The notes below the pieces were generated by a model, which saw only the letters and a list, made by a program, of their open reading frames with translations, was not told the origin of the DNA and did no database searches. Positions 41,815 to 51,678 of a stretch of 64,000 nucleotides of DNA are shown in pieces; the first letter of the stretch is position 1; the number at the start of each line of letters is the position of its first letter. The translations under genes and the position numbers were made by a program. This stretch comes from Halorientalis sp. LT38 (GTDB lineage: Archaea > Halobacteriota > Halobacteria > Halobacteriales > Haloarculaceae), in NCBI RefSeq assembly GCF_037031225.1, contig NZ_JAYEZN010000001.1, forward strand, positions 1,798,001-1,862,000. The letters are read 5' to 3'.

Positions 41815-42705
41815 ATGGTCGGTCAAGTTTCTGCGCCGAGATGGGCAAGAGACGTCCTGTCGGCGTACGATCAGGTGCTCTCGGAACTGTTCTGGTTCGT
41901 CGTGGGGTTCGGGGTCGTCTATCTCGTGAGCCGGATCGTTCTCATCCCGTTCGTGACGCAGGTCGTCAGATCGCGTAATCGCAACAATCCGACGATCGAG
42001 ACCGCGACGGAGACGTACCTCCGGGTCGTTCTGATCGGGTTCGCTACCCTCACGGGCATCATCGCCGCTGGCTACGGCGGGATCTTCTCCGAATCGGCGG
42101 TCATCATCGCCGCCCTCACGTTCGCCTTCGGGATCGCCGGGCAGCAGGTGTTCGGGTCGCTCATCAGCGGGATGTTCCTCGTCGCCGATCCCGATTTCAA
42201 CGTCGGCGACTGGGTCGAGTGGCCGGGCGGGAACGGGACCATCGAGGCAGTCGATTTTCGCGTCACCCGGATCCGGACACCGAACCACGAAACGATCTCC
42301 GTCCCGAATACCGAACTCACCAACAACCCGATCACTCGCCCCTACGGCCGGGACAGATATCGAATGACGGAACAGGTGTACGTCGCCTATTCCGAGGACA
42401 CCGAGCGGGCCCTGCTCGAGTTACGACAGATTGCCACGACTCTCGAGTCGGTTCTCGGTGATCCAGCGCCGGAGACGCGTATCGTCGAACTCGGGGAGAA
42501 CGCGATCACGATACAGGCCGAGTTCTGGACCGACGATCCGAGAAACAGAGAGATTCCGACGATTTGCTCCGACTTCCGACGGATGGTGAAACGGCACTTC
42601 GACGACGAGGATATCACGCTCGCTCCCCCGTCCGCGCAATCGCTCTCGGGGGAAGTGACCGTGACGGAGCGTGTAGCCGACTCACCTGCCACGAGCAGCG
42701 AGTGA
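41815..42705 (+). CDS. MscS family mechanosensitive ion channel
   Basis: A 296-residue membrane protein with three transmembrane helices and the MscS signature in the pore helix (AALTFAFGIAGQQVFGSLISGMFLVAD), followed by the beta domain (FNVGDWVEWPGGNGTIEAVDFRVTRIRTPNHETISVPN). Such channels open under membrane tension and release solutes on hypo-osmotic shock, which is relevant to a salt-requiring archaeon. An AT-rich box (tttttatcgg, 41786-41795) lies about 25 bases before the ATG at 41815, fitting a leaderless transcript and this start over the in-frame ATG at 41698. Confidence 0.93.
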   Translation: MVGQVSAPRWARDVLSAYDQVLSELFWFVVGFGVVYLVSRIVLIPFVTQVVRSRNRNNPTIETATETYLRVVLIGFATLTGIIAAGYGGIFSESAVIIAALTFAFGIAGQQVFGSLISGMFLVADPDFNVGDWVEWPGGNGTIEAVDFRVTRIRTPNHETISVPNTELTNNPITRPYGRDRYRMTEQVYVAYSEDTERALLELRQIATTLESVLGDPAPETRIVELGENAITIQAEFWTDDPRNREIPTICSDFRRMVKRHFDDEDITLAPPSAQSLSGEVTVTERVADSPATSSE

Positions 42706-42753
42706 AAACCGGACACCGCAGATTCGGTGGCGAGTTCGCGCTGACACTACTGG

Positions 42754-42783
42754 CGGCGGTTTCCGTGCGAGCCAAAACCGCCG
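42754..42783 (+). terminator. long hairpin after the MscS gene
   Basis: CGGCGGTTT and AAACCGCCG form a perfect 9-base stem with a 12-base loop, 49 bases after the MscS stop in an otherwise gene-free 293-base gap. No T-tract follows, so the terminator role is only probable; an RNA structure or a mobile-element scar are alternatives. Confidence 0.35.
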
Positions 42784-42998
42784 TACTGTGTCTGAACGCC
42801 TGCTGGAAAGATTCCGAGGCGCTGTTCCCATCCCGATCGAGTTTCCTGGTATGGTAATCAACACAGAATTCCTCTACGGAGACGATTACGTTCGACAGCA
42901 GCGGCGAAAATTCCCTTCGAATATGAGGTTTGAGTGCACTATTACTACGGAATCGGAGGGGAAATCCGCAAAAGAGAGGGCGCCGTAGGTATCCCTGT

Positions 42999-43196
42999 AT
43001 GACGACGACGATCACCGTTGAAGGGATGACCTGCGGTCACTGTGAGCAGACGGTCGAAGAGGCGCTACAGGGTGTGTCCGGCGTCACCGCCGTAACCGTC
43101 GACCGAGAGGAAGAACGGGCAAGCGTCGATGGTGACGCGGATGCCACGGCCCTCGTGGAAGCCGTCGAAGACGCCGGGTACACAGCTCACGTCTGA
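42999..43196 (+). CDS. copZ: copper chaperone (HMA domain)
   Basis: A 65-residue HMA-fold protein with the standard GMTCGHC motif (residues 9-15 in VEGMTCGHCEQTVEEAL), strands and helix in the expected order and a C-terminal DAGYTAHV. It should bind Cu(I) and hand it to the CopB-type ATPase that starts 147 bases downstream. The ATG at 42999 is placed by the domain; the open frame upstream is unrelated. The preceding ~290 bases are gene-free and relatively AT-rich toward the start. Confidence 0.9.
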   Translation: MTTTITVEGMTCGHCEQTVEEALQGVSGVTAVTVDREEERASVDGDADATALVEAVEDAGYTAHV

Positions 43197-43343
43197 GGAG
43201 AACACAGTCGGAGGATAGCACAGAACGCACCGAGGCGAACGGGCCACCGTTCTCTTCGGAGTTTGCCCACATGGACTCTGCGAACGGTTTCAGGGCCCGA
43301 ACATTCAGAAAGCCGGCGGAACCACCTAGTGAGAAAATGACTC

Positions 43344-45632
43344 ATGGATGACCACGAAGAGACGAACCAGAACGGTGCAGGCGAAGACGGTCAGCGGGAG
43401 GACGGCAGTCATCACCACCACGGGTCCGACGAGCGCGATGGAGCGGAAAACGAGTTCGATGAGGAACAAGTAGAACAGGAGCTACTGGAAGAGGAGGCAC
43501 AAAGTGACCCAGCGGGTGAGGCGGCTCCCCACGGGATGCATGAAAACGCCGAACCCGAGGGGGAAGGGCCCGACCACGGTTCCCACGAGGGCCACGGCGA
43601 GGGCCATGGCGGGATGCACGAAGGCCACGAGCAGATGTTCCGCCGACGCTTTTTCGTCTCGACACTCCTGTCGATTCCCGTCCTCCTGTACAGCGAAACG
43701 TTGCAGGGATGGCTCGGGTTCTCCGTCCCGGCGTTCCCCGGTAGCGAGTGGATCAATCCCGTCTTCGCGATAATCGTCTTCGCGTACGGCGGAGTCCCGT
43801 TCCTCCGGATGGCGGGGCCGGAGCTGAAGGATCGGGCACCGGGGATGATGACGCTGATCTCGATGGCGATCTCGGTCGCGTTCGTCTACAGCCTGGCTAC
43901 CGTCATCTTTCCTGCACAGTCGGCGTTCTTCTGGGAGCTCGTCACGCTGATCGACATCATGCTGCTGGGCCACTGGATCGAGATGCGGTCGGTGCGCCGT
44001 GCCTCGAGCGCAGTCGACGAGCTGGCGAAGCTGATGCCCGATACCGCCGAGCGAATCACCGACGACGGTGACACCGAGGACGTCCCGGTGAGCGAACTCT
44101 CGGAGGGCGACCTCTTGCTCGTCCGGCCGGGCGCGAGTGTGCCCGCCGACGGCATCGTCGAGGAGGGTGATTCGGACGTCGAGGAGTCGATGATCACGGG
44201 TGAGTCGAAACCGGTCTCGAAGGAACCCGGCGACGAAGTCATCGGCGGGACGATCAACGGCGACGGCAGCCTCCGCGTGCGTGTCGGTGCGACAGGCGAA
44301 GAGACGACGCTGGCGGGCATCATGCGACTGGTCGAAGAGGCCCAGCAGAGCAAGTCTCAAACGCAAGTGTTGGCCGACCGCGCGGCAGGCTGGTTGTTCT
44401 ACGTCGCGCTCGGGGCGGCGGTCGTGACAGCAATCGCGTGGACACTCGCAGTCTCGTTCAACGCAACGGTTATCGAGCGCGTCGTTACGGTGCTCGTCAT
44501 TGCCTGCCCGCACGCGCTCGGACTGGCGATCCCGCTGGTCGTGGCGATCAATACGTCACTCGCGGCTCGCAACGGGATGCTCGTTCGCGACCGCATCGCG
44601 ATGGAAGAGGCGAGAAATTTGGACGCCATCATCTTCGACAAGACGGGGACGCTCACCGAAGGCGAACACGGTGTCGTGGACATGGCGACCGTCGACGGCG
44701 TCGACGAGGACGACGCGCTCGCGCTTGCGGCGGCCGTCGAGAGCGACTCAGAGCACATGATCGCGCGAGCTATCCGCGAGGCCGCCGACGAGCGAGATCT
44801 CATCGCTCCCGACGCGACCGACTTCGAGGCGATCAAAGGCCGGGGCGTCCGCGCGAAGGTCGACGGTAGCGGCGAGGTGTACGTCGGCGGGCCGAACCTG
44901 TTGACCCAGCTCGAGAGGGAGGTTCCCGACCACCTCCAGCGCTTCGCTGACGAAGCCGGCCAGAACGCTCAGACGGTGGTCTACCTGGTCCGCGAGGGGG
45001 AGTTGATCGCCGCGTTCGCAATGGCCGACGTGATCCGCGAGGAGAGTTTCCGTGTCGTCGACGCCCTCCACGATCTGGGCATCGAGGTAGCGATGCTGAC
45101 CGGTGACTCCCATGACGTCGCCGACGCCGTCGCCGACGAACTGGGCATCGACACGGTGTTCGCGGAGGTCCTCCCGGGAGACAAGGACGAGAAAGTCCAG
45201 GAACTCCAGGACCAGGGAAAGCTCGTAGGGATGGTCGGTGACGGCGTGAACGACGCGCCAGCGCTCACGCGAGCCGACGTCGGGATCGCTATCGGGAGCG
45301 GCACCGACGTGGCGGTTCAGTCGGCCGACGTCATCCTCGTCCAGAACAACCCGATGGACGTGGTTCGGCTCGTCAAACTGAGCAAAGCGAGCTACCGGAA
45401 GATGCAGGAAAATATCGTCTGGGCGGCCGGCTACAACGTCTTCGCACTTCCGCTTGCAGCGGGCGTGTTGGCTCCGATCGGGATTTTGCTGTCGCCGGCC
45501 GTGGGCGCGCTCCTGATGTCGCTGAGTACGATCATCGTCGCCATCAACGCGCAACTGCTCCGGCGCGTGGATCTGTCTCTCCCTGACCTGCCAGGAGTGA
45601 CACCACCGCCTGACGCTCGAACTGCAGACTGA
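43344..45632 (+). CDS. copB: P1B-3-type copper ATPase (CopB)
   Basis: A 762-residue P-type ATPase exporting copper. The N terminus (about 1-97) is rich in His, Gly, Glu and Met ([22 protein letters not shown]) and probably binds metal. The membrane motif C-P-H at 388-390 is the P1B-3 signature. Also seen are MITGESKPV, the phosphorylation site [10 protein letters not shown] (aspartate 432), [10 protein letters not shown], and [11 protein letters not shown]. The nucleotide-domain HP motif reads SEHM. It lies 147 bases downstream of the HMA chaperone gene in the same direction. P1B-3 pumps mostly favour Cu(II) or Ag(I), but chaperone pairing suggests Cu(I) is also possible. Confidence 0.93.
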   Translation: MDDHEETNQNGAGEDGQREDGSHHHHGSDERDGAENEFDEEQVEQELLEEEAQSDPAGEAAPHGMHENAEPEGEGPDHGSHEGHGEGHGGMHEGHEQMFRRRFFVSTLLSIPVLLYSETLQGWLGFSVPAFPGSEWINPVFAIIVFAYGGVPFLRMAGPELKDRAPGMMTLISMAISVAFVYSLATVIFPAQSAFFWELVTLIDIMLLGHWIEMRSVRRASSAVDELAKLMPDTAERITDDGDTEDVPVSELSEGDLLLVRPGASVPADGIVEEGDSDVEESMITGESKPVSKEPGDEVIGGTINGDGSLRVRVGATGEETTLAGIMRLVEEAQQSKSQTQVLADRAAGWLFYVALGAAVVTAIAWTLAVSFNATVIERVVTVLVIACPHALGLAIPLVVAINTSLAARNGMLVRDRIAMEEARNLDAIIFDKTGTLTEGEHGVVDMATVDGVDEDDALALAAAVESDSEHMIARAIREAADERDLIAPDATDFEAIKGRGVRAKVDGSGEVYVGGPNLLTQLEREVPDHLQRFADEAGQNAQTVVYLVREGELIAAFAMADVIREESFRVVDALHDLGIEVAMLTGDSHDVADAVADELGIDTVFAEVLPGDKDEKVQELQDQGKLVGMVGDGVNDAPALTRADVGIAIGSGTDVAVQSADVILVQNNPMDVVRLVKLSKASYRKMQENIVWAAGYNVFALPLAAGVLAPIGILLSPAVGALLMSLSTIIVAINAQLLRRVDLSLPDLPGVTPPPDARTAD

Positions 45633-45633
45633 A

Positions 45634-45659
45634 CCCCTCCCGACTCGCTTCAGGAGGGG
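45634..45659. terminator. bidirectional terminator between copB and mutS
   Basis: CCCCTCC and GGAGGGG form a perfect 7-base stem with a 12-base loop immediately after the copB stop, between two convergent genes. No strong T-tract, so the role is probable, not certain. Confidence 0.45.
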
Positions 45660-45687
45660 CCGTTCTGTGGTGTTGATTTAGGTAGAC

Positions 45688-48372
45688 TCACTCCTCGTCC
45701 AGGCGCTGCTGCCACTCCTGGACTCTCGCCATCAACTCGACGGGTGGCACCTCGCTCACGTCGAGATCCTGTAGTTCGTCGAGCACGGCTTCCATCTCCG
45801 GGTCGAGGTCGGGACCCGCGGGTCGCTCGTCGACCCGTGCGGAACTGCCGTCAGCCTTGACTTCCTGCTGACCAGCCTTCTGTCCACTACTCACGAACTC
45901 ACCGGAATCGAGGTCGAACACGGCTTGCTTCGTTCCGCCGCCCGTGCCACTGCCCTTGATCTCGATCGCTTCGTCCGCGCGGAGGCGGTCGAGCACGTCT
46001 CGCGAGCGGTCCACGACGGGCTCGGGGACGCCCGCGAGATCGGCGACGTGAATCCCGTAGGAGCGGTCCGTCGCCCCGTCCCGGACCGTCCGCAGGAAGG
46101 TGACGTCACCGTCCGCTTCGTCCGCAGCGACGTGGACGTTCTCCACGGTCGGCAGTTCGTCCCCTAGCGCCGTGAGTTCGTGGTAGTGGGTCGCGAACAG
46201 GGTCTTCGACTGGATCCGGTTGACGATGTACTCCGTCGCCGCCCAGGCGATGGAGATGCCGTCGTAGGTAGCGGTCCCCCGCCCCACCTCGTCCAGAATC
46301 ACGAGCGACTCGTCGGTCGCCGAGTGGAGGATGTTACTGAGCTCCTGCATCTCGACCATGAACGTCGAGCGCCCCTGTGCGAGTTCGTCCAGTGCGCCGA
46401 CGCGGGTGTAGATACCGTCGACCAGCCCCACGCGGGCCGATTCGGCGGGGACGAAACTGCCGACCTGCGCCAGCAGCGTGATCAGTGCCGCCTGGCGCAT
46501 GTACGTCGACTTCCCGCTCATGTTGGGGCCGGTGACGATCAGGAAGCGCCGGTCGTCGTCCATCGTCAGGTCGTTCGGGACGAAGGAAGTGGTCTGCTCG
46601 ACGACGGGGTGGCGACCCTGCCGGACGTCGAGCGACTGGTCCGCGAGGAGTTCCGGGCGCGTCCAGTCGTTGCGGACCGCGTGGGTCGCCAGACTCGCCA
46701 GCGCGTCGAGTTCCGCCAGCGCCCGGCCGGCGTCCTGCAGGAGCGTCGCCCGCGCGGCCACCCGGTCTCTGAGCTCCTGGAACAGTTCGTACTCAAGGTC
46801 GCCCCGCCGTTCCTCCAGCCGGAGGATCTCCCGCTCTTTCTCCTCGAGTTCCGGGATGGTGAACCGCTCCGAGTTCTTCAGCGTCTTGATCGCGTCGTAC
46901 TCGCCGGGCACCTCGTCGGCCTCGCTCTTGCCGACCTGGATGTAGTACCCGTCCGTCTTGTTCCGGTCGACCTGCAGGTGCGTGATTCCATGGTTCTCCT
47001 TCTCGCGGTCGTCCAGCGTCTCGATCCACTCTTTCGCCGACTCGTGGCGCTCGATGATCTCGTCGAGATCGTCGTCGTACCCTCGCCTGAAGAGGCCGCC
47101 CTGTGTCACGGTGGTCGGCGGATCGTCCGCCAGCGCCTCGTCGAGTTCGGCGGCCAGTTCGGCGGCGGTCTCGCGGTCCTCGTCGGTGACGACCTCGGCG
47201 AGTGGCGACTCGGCCAGGCGGTCGGTCCGGTCGATTGCGGCGGCGGCCTCGGGCAGCAGGGCGAGCGTCTCGGCGACCCGGAGCAGGTCGCCCGCGTCGG
47301 CGCTGCCGGCGGCCGCCCGGCTGGCGAGTCGTTCGAGGTCGTACGCGCCGTCGAGGATCTCCCGGAGTTCCTCGCGGGCCATCGCGGCCTCGGCGAGCGC
47401 GGCCACCGCGGACTGGCGGCGCTGGAGTTCGGCTCGCGACCGGCGGGGGCGGACGAGCCACTGGCTCAGCAGGCGGCCGCCGGCGCTCGTGACGGTGTGA
47501 TCGATCGTGTCGAACAGCGAGCCTGAGCGGTCGCCCTGCATCGTCTCGGTGAGTTCGAGGTTGCGCTGGGTCGTCGCGTCGAGTTCGACGTGGTCGCCCC
47601 CGTCGTAGGTCTGCAGGCGCGTCACCGACGCCAGCGCTCCCTGCCCCGTGGTCTCGACGTAGTGCAGGACCGCCCCCGCGGCGCGGATCGCCGCCCCGTC
47701 GTCGGCGATGCCGACGCTCTCCAGCGTGTCGGACCCAAACTGCTCGCGGACGGTGTGGCGCGCCCGGCCCGGTGCGAAGGCGTCGGCGGCGTGCAGCGTC
47801 AGCGTCGCCGTCGTCCGGTCGCGGATCCGGTCGAGGATTTGCTCGTCGTTGCGCACGTCCGGCCCGGGCAGCACCTCTGCGGGGTCGAACTTGTACAGCT
47901 CCGTCAAAAGCGCCGCTGCGGCGTCCTCGCCGTCGACGCTGGTCACGAGGAACTGCCCGGTCGTCAGGTCGGCGGCGGCGACGCCGTAGCCGTCGCCCTC
48001 GCGCACGATCGTCGCGAGGTACTGGGCGTCGGCGTCGGTCGTCTCGACGAGCGTCCCCGGTGTCACGATGCGGGTGATCTCGCGCTCGTGGCCGTCGGCG
48101 GTCTCGTGCTGGTCGGCGACGGCCACGCGGTAGCCGCGTTCGACCAGCGCGGTGAGGTAGGGCGTCAGGTCGTCGACGGGCACGCCCGCCATCGGGTACG
48201 ACGAGCCGTGCGAGGACTTCTGGGACACCGTCAGGTCGAGTTCGTCGGCGACGATCTCGGCGTCCTCGTCGAAGAACTCGTAGAAGTCGCCACACTGCAT
48301 GGCCAACAGATCCGCGTCGGTCCCCTCCTTCAGGGCGAGGAACTCCCCGACGATGCCCGTCGCCTCGGTCAT
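45688..48372 (-). CDS. mutS: DNA mismatch repair protein MutS, copy 1
   Basis: A 894-residue MutS that recognises mismatches and small loops. Order: the mismatch-binding domain with the Phe-x-Glu motif in GDFYEFFDEDAE (near residue 27), a connector, the lever and clamp, and the ATPase with Walker [14 protein letters not shown] and the Walker B/ABC signature in [25 protein letters not shown] follows. The ATG at 48372 puts the Phe-x-Glu motif at the usual place. A second MutS lies at 61.2 kb. It converges with copB. Confidence 0.95.
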   Translation of the reverse strand: MTEATGIVGEFLALKEGTDADLLAMQCGDFYEFFDEDAEIVADELDLTVSQKSSHGSSYPMAGVPVDDLTPYLTALVERGYRVAVADQHETADGHEREITRIVTPGTLVETTDADAQYLATIVREGDGYGVAAADLTTGQFLVTSVDGEDAAAALLTELYKFDPAEVLPGPDVRNDEQILDRIRDRTTATLTLHAADAFAPGRARHTVREQFGSDTLESVGIADDGAAIRAAGAVLHYVETTGQGALASVTRLQTYDGGDHVELDATTQRNLELTETMQGDRSGSLFDTIDHTVTSAGGRLLSQWLVRPRRSRAELQRRQSAVAALAEAAMAREELREILDGAYDLERLASRAAAGSADAGDLLRVAETLALLPEAAAAIDRTDRLAESPLAEVVTDEDRETAAELAAELDEALADDPPTTVTQGGLFRRGYDDDLDEIIERHESAKEWIETLDDREKENHGITHLQVDRNKTDGYYIQVGKSEADEVPGEYDAIKTLKNSERFTIPELEEKEREILRLEERRGDLEYELFQELRDRVAARATLLQDAGRALAELDALASLATHAVRNDWTRPELLADQSLDVRQGRHPVVEQTTSFVPNDLTMDDDRRFLIVTGPNMSGKSTYMRQAALITLLAQVGSFVPAESARVGLVDGIYTRVGALDELAQGRSTFMVEMQELSNILHSATDESLVILDEVGRGTATYDGISIAWAATEYIVNRIQSKTLFATHYHELTALGDELPTVENVHVAADEADGDVTFLRTVRDGATDRSYGIHVADLAGVPEPVVDRSRDVLDRLRADEAIEIKGSGTGGGTKQAVFDLDSGEFVSSGQKAGQQEVKADGSSARVDERPAGPDLDPEMEAVLDELQDLDVSEVPPVELMARVQEWQQRLDEE

Positions 48373-48531
48373 ACCACTCCCTGGGAGCGACACCGAATAA
48401 AACGCTGTGGGTCGGCGACGGGGTCGACGCCGGAGTAGCAGATTGTTTCTTTCTATTATCTGCGTAATAAATAACCGGAGATAGACGGCAGACGAAGTAC
48501 CGGAATGGGGCGGTTCTGTGCCGGCGGAGAC

Positions 48532-50031
48532 ATGACAGGGGAGAGAGGCGATTCACGGGAGCGAGGTATCGAACGACGGGGGTTCCTGCGGTCGACCGGG
48601 GCGGCGACGGCGGCGCTCGCGCTCGGCGTCGGCACCGCGACGGCCCAGCAGTCGGGGTCGGGGATCACGTCGACCGACCGGACGATCGACTCGTGGGACG
48701 GGACGCCGCTCGCGACGACCTTTTTCACACCGGCCGAAAGCGGCCCGAATCCCACAGTGTTGATGACCCACGGCTGGGGGAGCAGTCGGGGCAACGTCGC
48801 CGGCGACGCCGAGCGCTACGCCGCGAACGGCTACAACGTCCTGACGTACGACTCGCGAGGTTTCGGCGACTCCAGCGGCACGGTCGGCCTCAATGGACCG
48901 AAAGAGGTCAGGGACGCCCAGCACCTGATCGACTGGCTGGCGAACCGCCGGGAGGTCGCCCTCGACGGACCGGGCAATCCCCGACTCGGTATGGACGGGC
49001 GATCCTACGCGGGCGGCATCCAGCTGAACCTCGCGGCCGCGGACGACCGCGTCGACGCGCTCGTCCCGCGGATCGGCTGGAGCGACCTGGTCTACTCGCT
49101 GGCACCGAACGGCGTCGTCAAGAGCGGCTGGATCGCCGCCCTGCTGGGCCTCGGCGAGGTCGCGACGTGGGACCTCGATCCGGACTCGAACGTCCGGCCG
49201 GACGCCTTCGACTGGTTCAAGGAGGCGCTGAAGACCAACGAACAGCCCCCGGACGCAGTCGAGGACGGGAAGAAGCGGTCGCTGCTGTACAACGCCGACG
49301 AGTTCGCGACGCCGACCCTGCAGATACAGGGGTGGGACGACACGCTGTTCAAGCCCATCGAGGCCACCTGGGCGGACCGGCTCATGCAGGAGAAGGGAGT
49401 CGAGTCGCGGCTGGCCTTCTACGCCGGCGGCCACTCGCTCAGCGCCGGCGGGGTCGCCGGCACGTCCGGCGGCTACCTGGACGGGCTGGCCCTCGACTGG
49501 CTCGATCGCCACGTCCGCGGCGCTGACACCGACGTCCCCAGGCTCACGTGGTACGAGAAACAGTCCGGCGAGTGGGGGACGAGCGACGCGTTCCCGCTGC
49601 CAGAGGCCGAGCCGGTGACCTACGACTTCGGCGCAGCCACCCTTTCGGGGACCGAGCGCCTCGAGAAGTGGAGTTTCTTCGCCGACACCGAGGCCACCTA
49701 CACCTGGACGGTCGACCGCGACGTCGAGATCGCCGGTACGCCCCGGTTCGATCTGACTGTCGACGTCGGCGGCGAGACGGCCCACCTGTTCTTCGAACTC
49801 CAGCACGACGGGGAGAAGATCAACGTGGGCGAGGCCTATCGCGTCGAGGGGACGGGCCGACACCGGATCGAGTTCGAGTTCTCGACGCTCCAGCGGTACC
49901 TCTCGAAGGGCGACGAACTCGGTCTCAGAATCTACATCTCCGACCTGCTCTACCTCGACGCGGACGAGGCCGACGGCGTGACCGTCGACCCCGCCGCCTC
50001 GCAGATTAAGGTCCCACAGCGCCCGCGATAG
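48532..50031 (+). CDS. Tat-exported CocE/S15-type hydrolase, copy 1
   Basis: A 499-residue alpha/beta hydrolase with the Xaa-Pro-dipeptidyl-peptidase/CocE layout. The Tat signal is ERRGFLRSTGAATAALALG, with the twin arginine and hydrophobic core before an AxA-like site. Catalytic-domain landmarks are LMTHGWGSSRG (oxyanion region), the nucleophile motif GRSYAGG, an acid in TLQIQGWDDTLF and a histidine in AFYAGGHSLS. A jelly-roll domain closes the protein (DLTVDVGGETAHLFFELQHDGE). The ATG at 48532 is preferred by comparison with the paralogue; an in-frame ATG at 48505 lies closer to an AT-rich box (48464-48474). A tandem paralogue follows. Substrate unknown, probably an ester or peptide outside the cell. 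Confidence 0.88.
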   Translation: MTGERGDSRERGIERRGFLRSTGAATAALALGVGTATAQQSGSGITSTDRTIDSWDGTPLATTFFTPAESGPNPTVLMTHGWGSSRGNVAGDAERYAANGYNVLTYDSRGFGDSSGTVGLNGPKEVRDAQHLIDWLANRREVALDGPGNPRLGMDGRSYAGGIQLNLAAADDRVDALVPRIGWSDLVYSLAPNGVVKSGWIAALLGLGEVATWDLDPDSNVRPDAFDWFKEALKTNEQPPDAVEDGKKRSLLYNADEFATPTLQIQGWDDTLFKPIEATWADRLMQEKGVESRLAFYAGGHSLSAGGVAGTSGGYLDGLALDWLDRHVRGADTDVPRLTWYEKQSGEWGTSDAFPLPEAEPVTYDFGAATLSGTERLEKWSFFADTEATYTWTVDRDVEIAGTPRFDLTVDVGGETAHLFFELQHDGEKINVGEAYRVEGTGRHRIEFEFSTLQRYLSKGDELGLRIYISDLLYLDADEADGVTVDPAASQIKVPQRPR

Positions 50032-50071
50032 CGCCTCGACGACGGAGCCGATCCCGAGTTTTCGTTCGTCC

Positions 50072-50089
50072 TTACTTTCCGGCAAGTAA
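50072..50089. promoter_or_regulatory. first inverted repeat in front of the second Tat hydrolase
   Basis: TTACTT-tccggc-AAGTAA is a perfect 6-base inverted repeat of the kind bound by dimeric helix-turn-helix repressors. It lies 54-71 bases upstream of the ATG at 50143 and just downstream of the first hydrolase gene. Confidence 0.5.
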
Positions 50090-50094
50090 ATTCG

Positions 50095-50120
50095 GAACGA
50101 ACAGTTTGATACGTTCGTTC
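50095..50120. promoter_or_regulatory. second inverted repeat in front of the second Tat hydrolase
   Basis: GAACGAAC and GTTCGTTC form a perfect 8-base inverted repeat around agtttgatac, which may be the core promoter. A further half-site TTCGTTCG is at 50061-50068. An AT-rich element caught inside a palindrome suggests a repressor that blocks the promoter. Confidence 0.55.
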
Positions 50121-50142
50121 GTGATGATTGTTGGTGGGTAAC

Positions 50143-51666
50143 ATGGGAGCAGATCGCAACGACGACGGGAGAGGGACAGGAACGGGACGCGCGACTCGCA
50201 GGCGATTCATCGGCGCGACGGGGGCGGCGCTGACGGCGCTGTCGGCCGGCGTGGGGACGGCGACCGCCTCGTTCGGGTCGGGCATCTCGACGACCGACTA
50301 CACCATCGAGTCCTGGGACGGAACCGAACTGGAGGCGACGCTCTACACCCCGGACGCGAACGAGCCACAGCCGGCGGTGCTGATGACTCACGGCTGGGGC
50401 GCGTTCCGGGAGTCGCCGCTGACCGTGCCGAAGGCGAAGAACCACGCCAAGAACGGCTACAACGTCCTGACCTACGACTCACGCGGGTTCGGGAGCTCCG
50501 AGGGGACAGTCGGCCTCGACGGCCCGAACGAGATCAAGGACGCCCAGCGGATGATCGACTGGCTGGCGAACCGGCCGGAGGTGGCCCTGGACGGGACGGA
50601 CGATCCCCGCGTGGGGATGGACGGCGTCTCCTACGCCGGCGGCATCCAGCTCTCGGCGGCGGCGGCCGACGACCGGATCGACGCCGTGGTGCCGCGGATC
50701 ACCTGGAACGACCTGCAGTACTCGCTTGCGCCCAACGGCGTCATCAAGATCGGCTGGCTGTCGATCCTGCTGGGCCTCGGAGGCATCAGCACCAGCCTCG
50801 TCGGGCCGGACACGGAGATCGATCCGCGGCTGTACGACTGGTACGAGGAGGCGTTGCGGACCAACGAGCTACCGGAAGGAATCCTCGAACTCAACGAGGA
50901 TCGGTCCTTCCCGTTCTTCGAGGGCTACGACACGCCGACGTTCCTCGTGCAGGGCTGGGACGACTCGCTGTTCAAGCCCCTCGAGTCCGTCCGGACCTAC
51001 CGCGCGCTACAGGACAGCGGCGTCGACTCCCGGATCGCCTTCTACGAGGGCGGCCACGCCCCCGAGGAGATCACGGTCCCGCTCGACCAGCGCGAGTACA
51101 TGAACGGCCTCGCCGCCGACTGGCTCGACCGGCACGTCCGCGGCGAAGACGCGGACGTCGCCCAGTCCACGACCTACCTCAAACAGCGCGAGGAGTTCCG
51201 GACCGAGGACCAGTTCCCGCCGGCCGACACCGAGCCGGTGGCCTACGAACTCGCCGACGCGAGCGCCGACGGCGACGACCGCATCGAACGCTGGAGCTTC
51301 TGGTACGACTCGCAGGTCACCTACACCTGGCGCGTCGACGAGACGGCCGAGTGGTTCGGGACGCCGCAGATCGACCTCTCGGTCGACGTCGAGGGGCCCG
51401 AGGCCCGCCTCTTCGTCAACCTCCTCTACCAGGGGGAGCCGATCAATGGCATCGGCGAGGCCTACCGCATCGAGGGCTCGGGCGTCAGCCGGCCGAGCTT
51501 CGAGTTCCCGACCTTCCAGCGGTTCGTCTCGGCGGGCGACGAGTTCGGCATCCAGATCGAGGTGTCCAGCCCCTACTACCTCGACTCGCGCGAATCGGAG
51601 GGGGTCACGGTCCGACCGGGCGAGTCGCGGGTTCACGTCCCCCAGCGATCGGCCGAGACCCGCTAA
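50143..51666 (+). CDS. Tat-exported CocE/S15-type hydrolase, copy 2
   Basis: A 507-residue paralogue of the preceding gene, in tandem and in the same direction, with a 111-base gap that holds the two inverted repeats. It has a twin-arginine signal (ATRRRFIGATGAALTAL), LMTHGWGAFRES, the nucleophile motif GVSYAGG, VQGWDDSLFKPLE, AFYEGGHAPEE and the C-terminal jelly-roll (LSVDVEGPEARLFVNLLYQGE). About half of the residues match the first copy by eye, so the duplication is old and functional differences are likely. The ATG at 50143 is used. Expression seems separately controlled. Confidence 0.88.
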   Translation: MGADRNDDGRGTGTGRATRRRFIGATGAALTALSAGVGTATASFGSGISTTDYTIESWDGTELEATLYTPDANEPQPAVLMTHGWGAFRESPLTVPKAKNHAKNGYNVLTYDSRGFGSSEGTVGLDGPNEIKDAQRMIDWLANRPEVALDGTDDPRVGMDGVSYAGGIQLSAAAADDRIDAVVPRITWNDLQYSLAPNGVIKIGWLSILLGLGGISTSLVGPDTEIDPRLYDWYEEALRTNELPEGILELNEDRSFPFFEGYDTPTFLVQGWDDSLFKPLESVRTYRALQDSGVDSRIAFYEGGHAPEEITVPLDQREYMNGLAADWLDRHVRGEDADVAQSTTYLKQREEFRTEDQFPPADTEPVAYELADASADGDDRIERWSFWYDSQVTYTWRVDETAEWFGTPQIDLSVDVEGPEARLFVNLLYQGEPINGIGEAYRIEGSGVSRPSFEFPTFQRFVSAGDEFGIQIEVSSPYYLDSRESEGVTVRPGESRVHVPQRSAETR

Positions 51667-51678
51667 AGTTGTCGGGGG

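Noticed and set aside
42706-42998. Possible transposase remnant in the gap before the copper chaperone
   Set aside because: Short frames on both strands have no transposase motif, and no terminal inverted repeats or target duplications were found.
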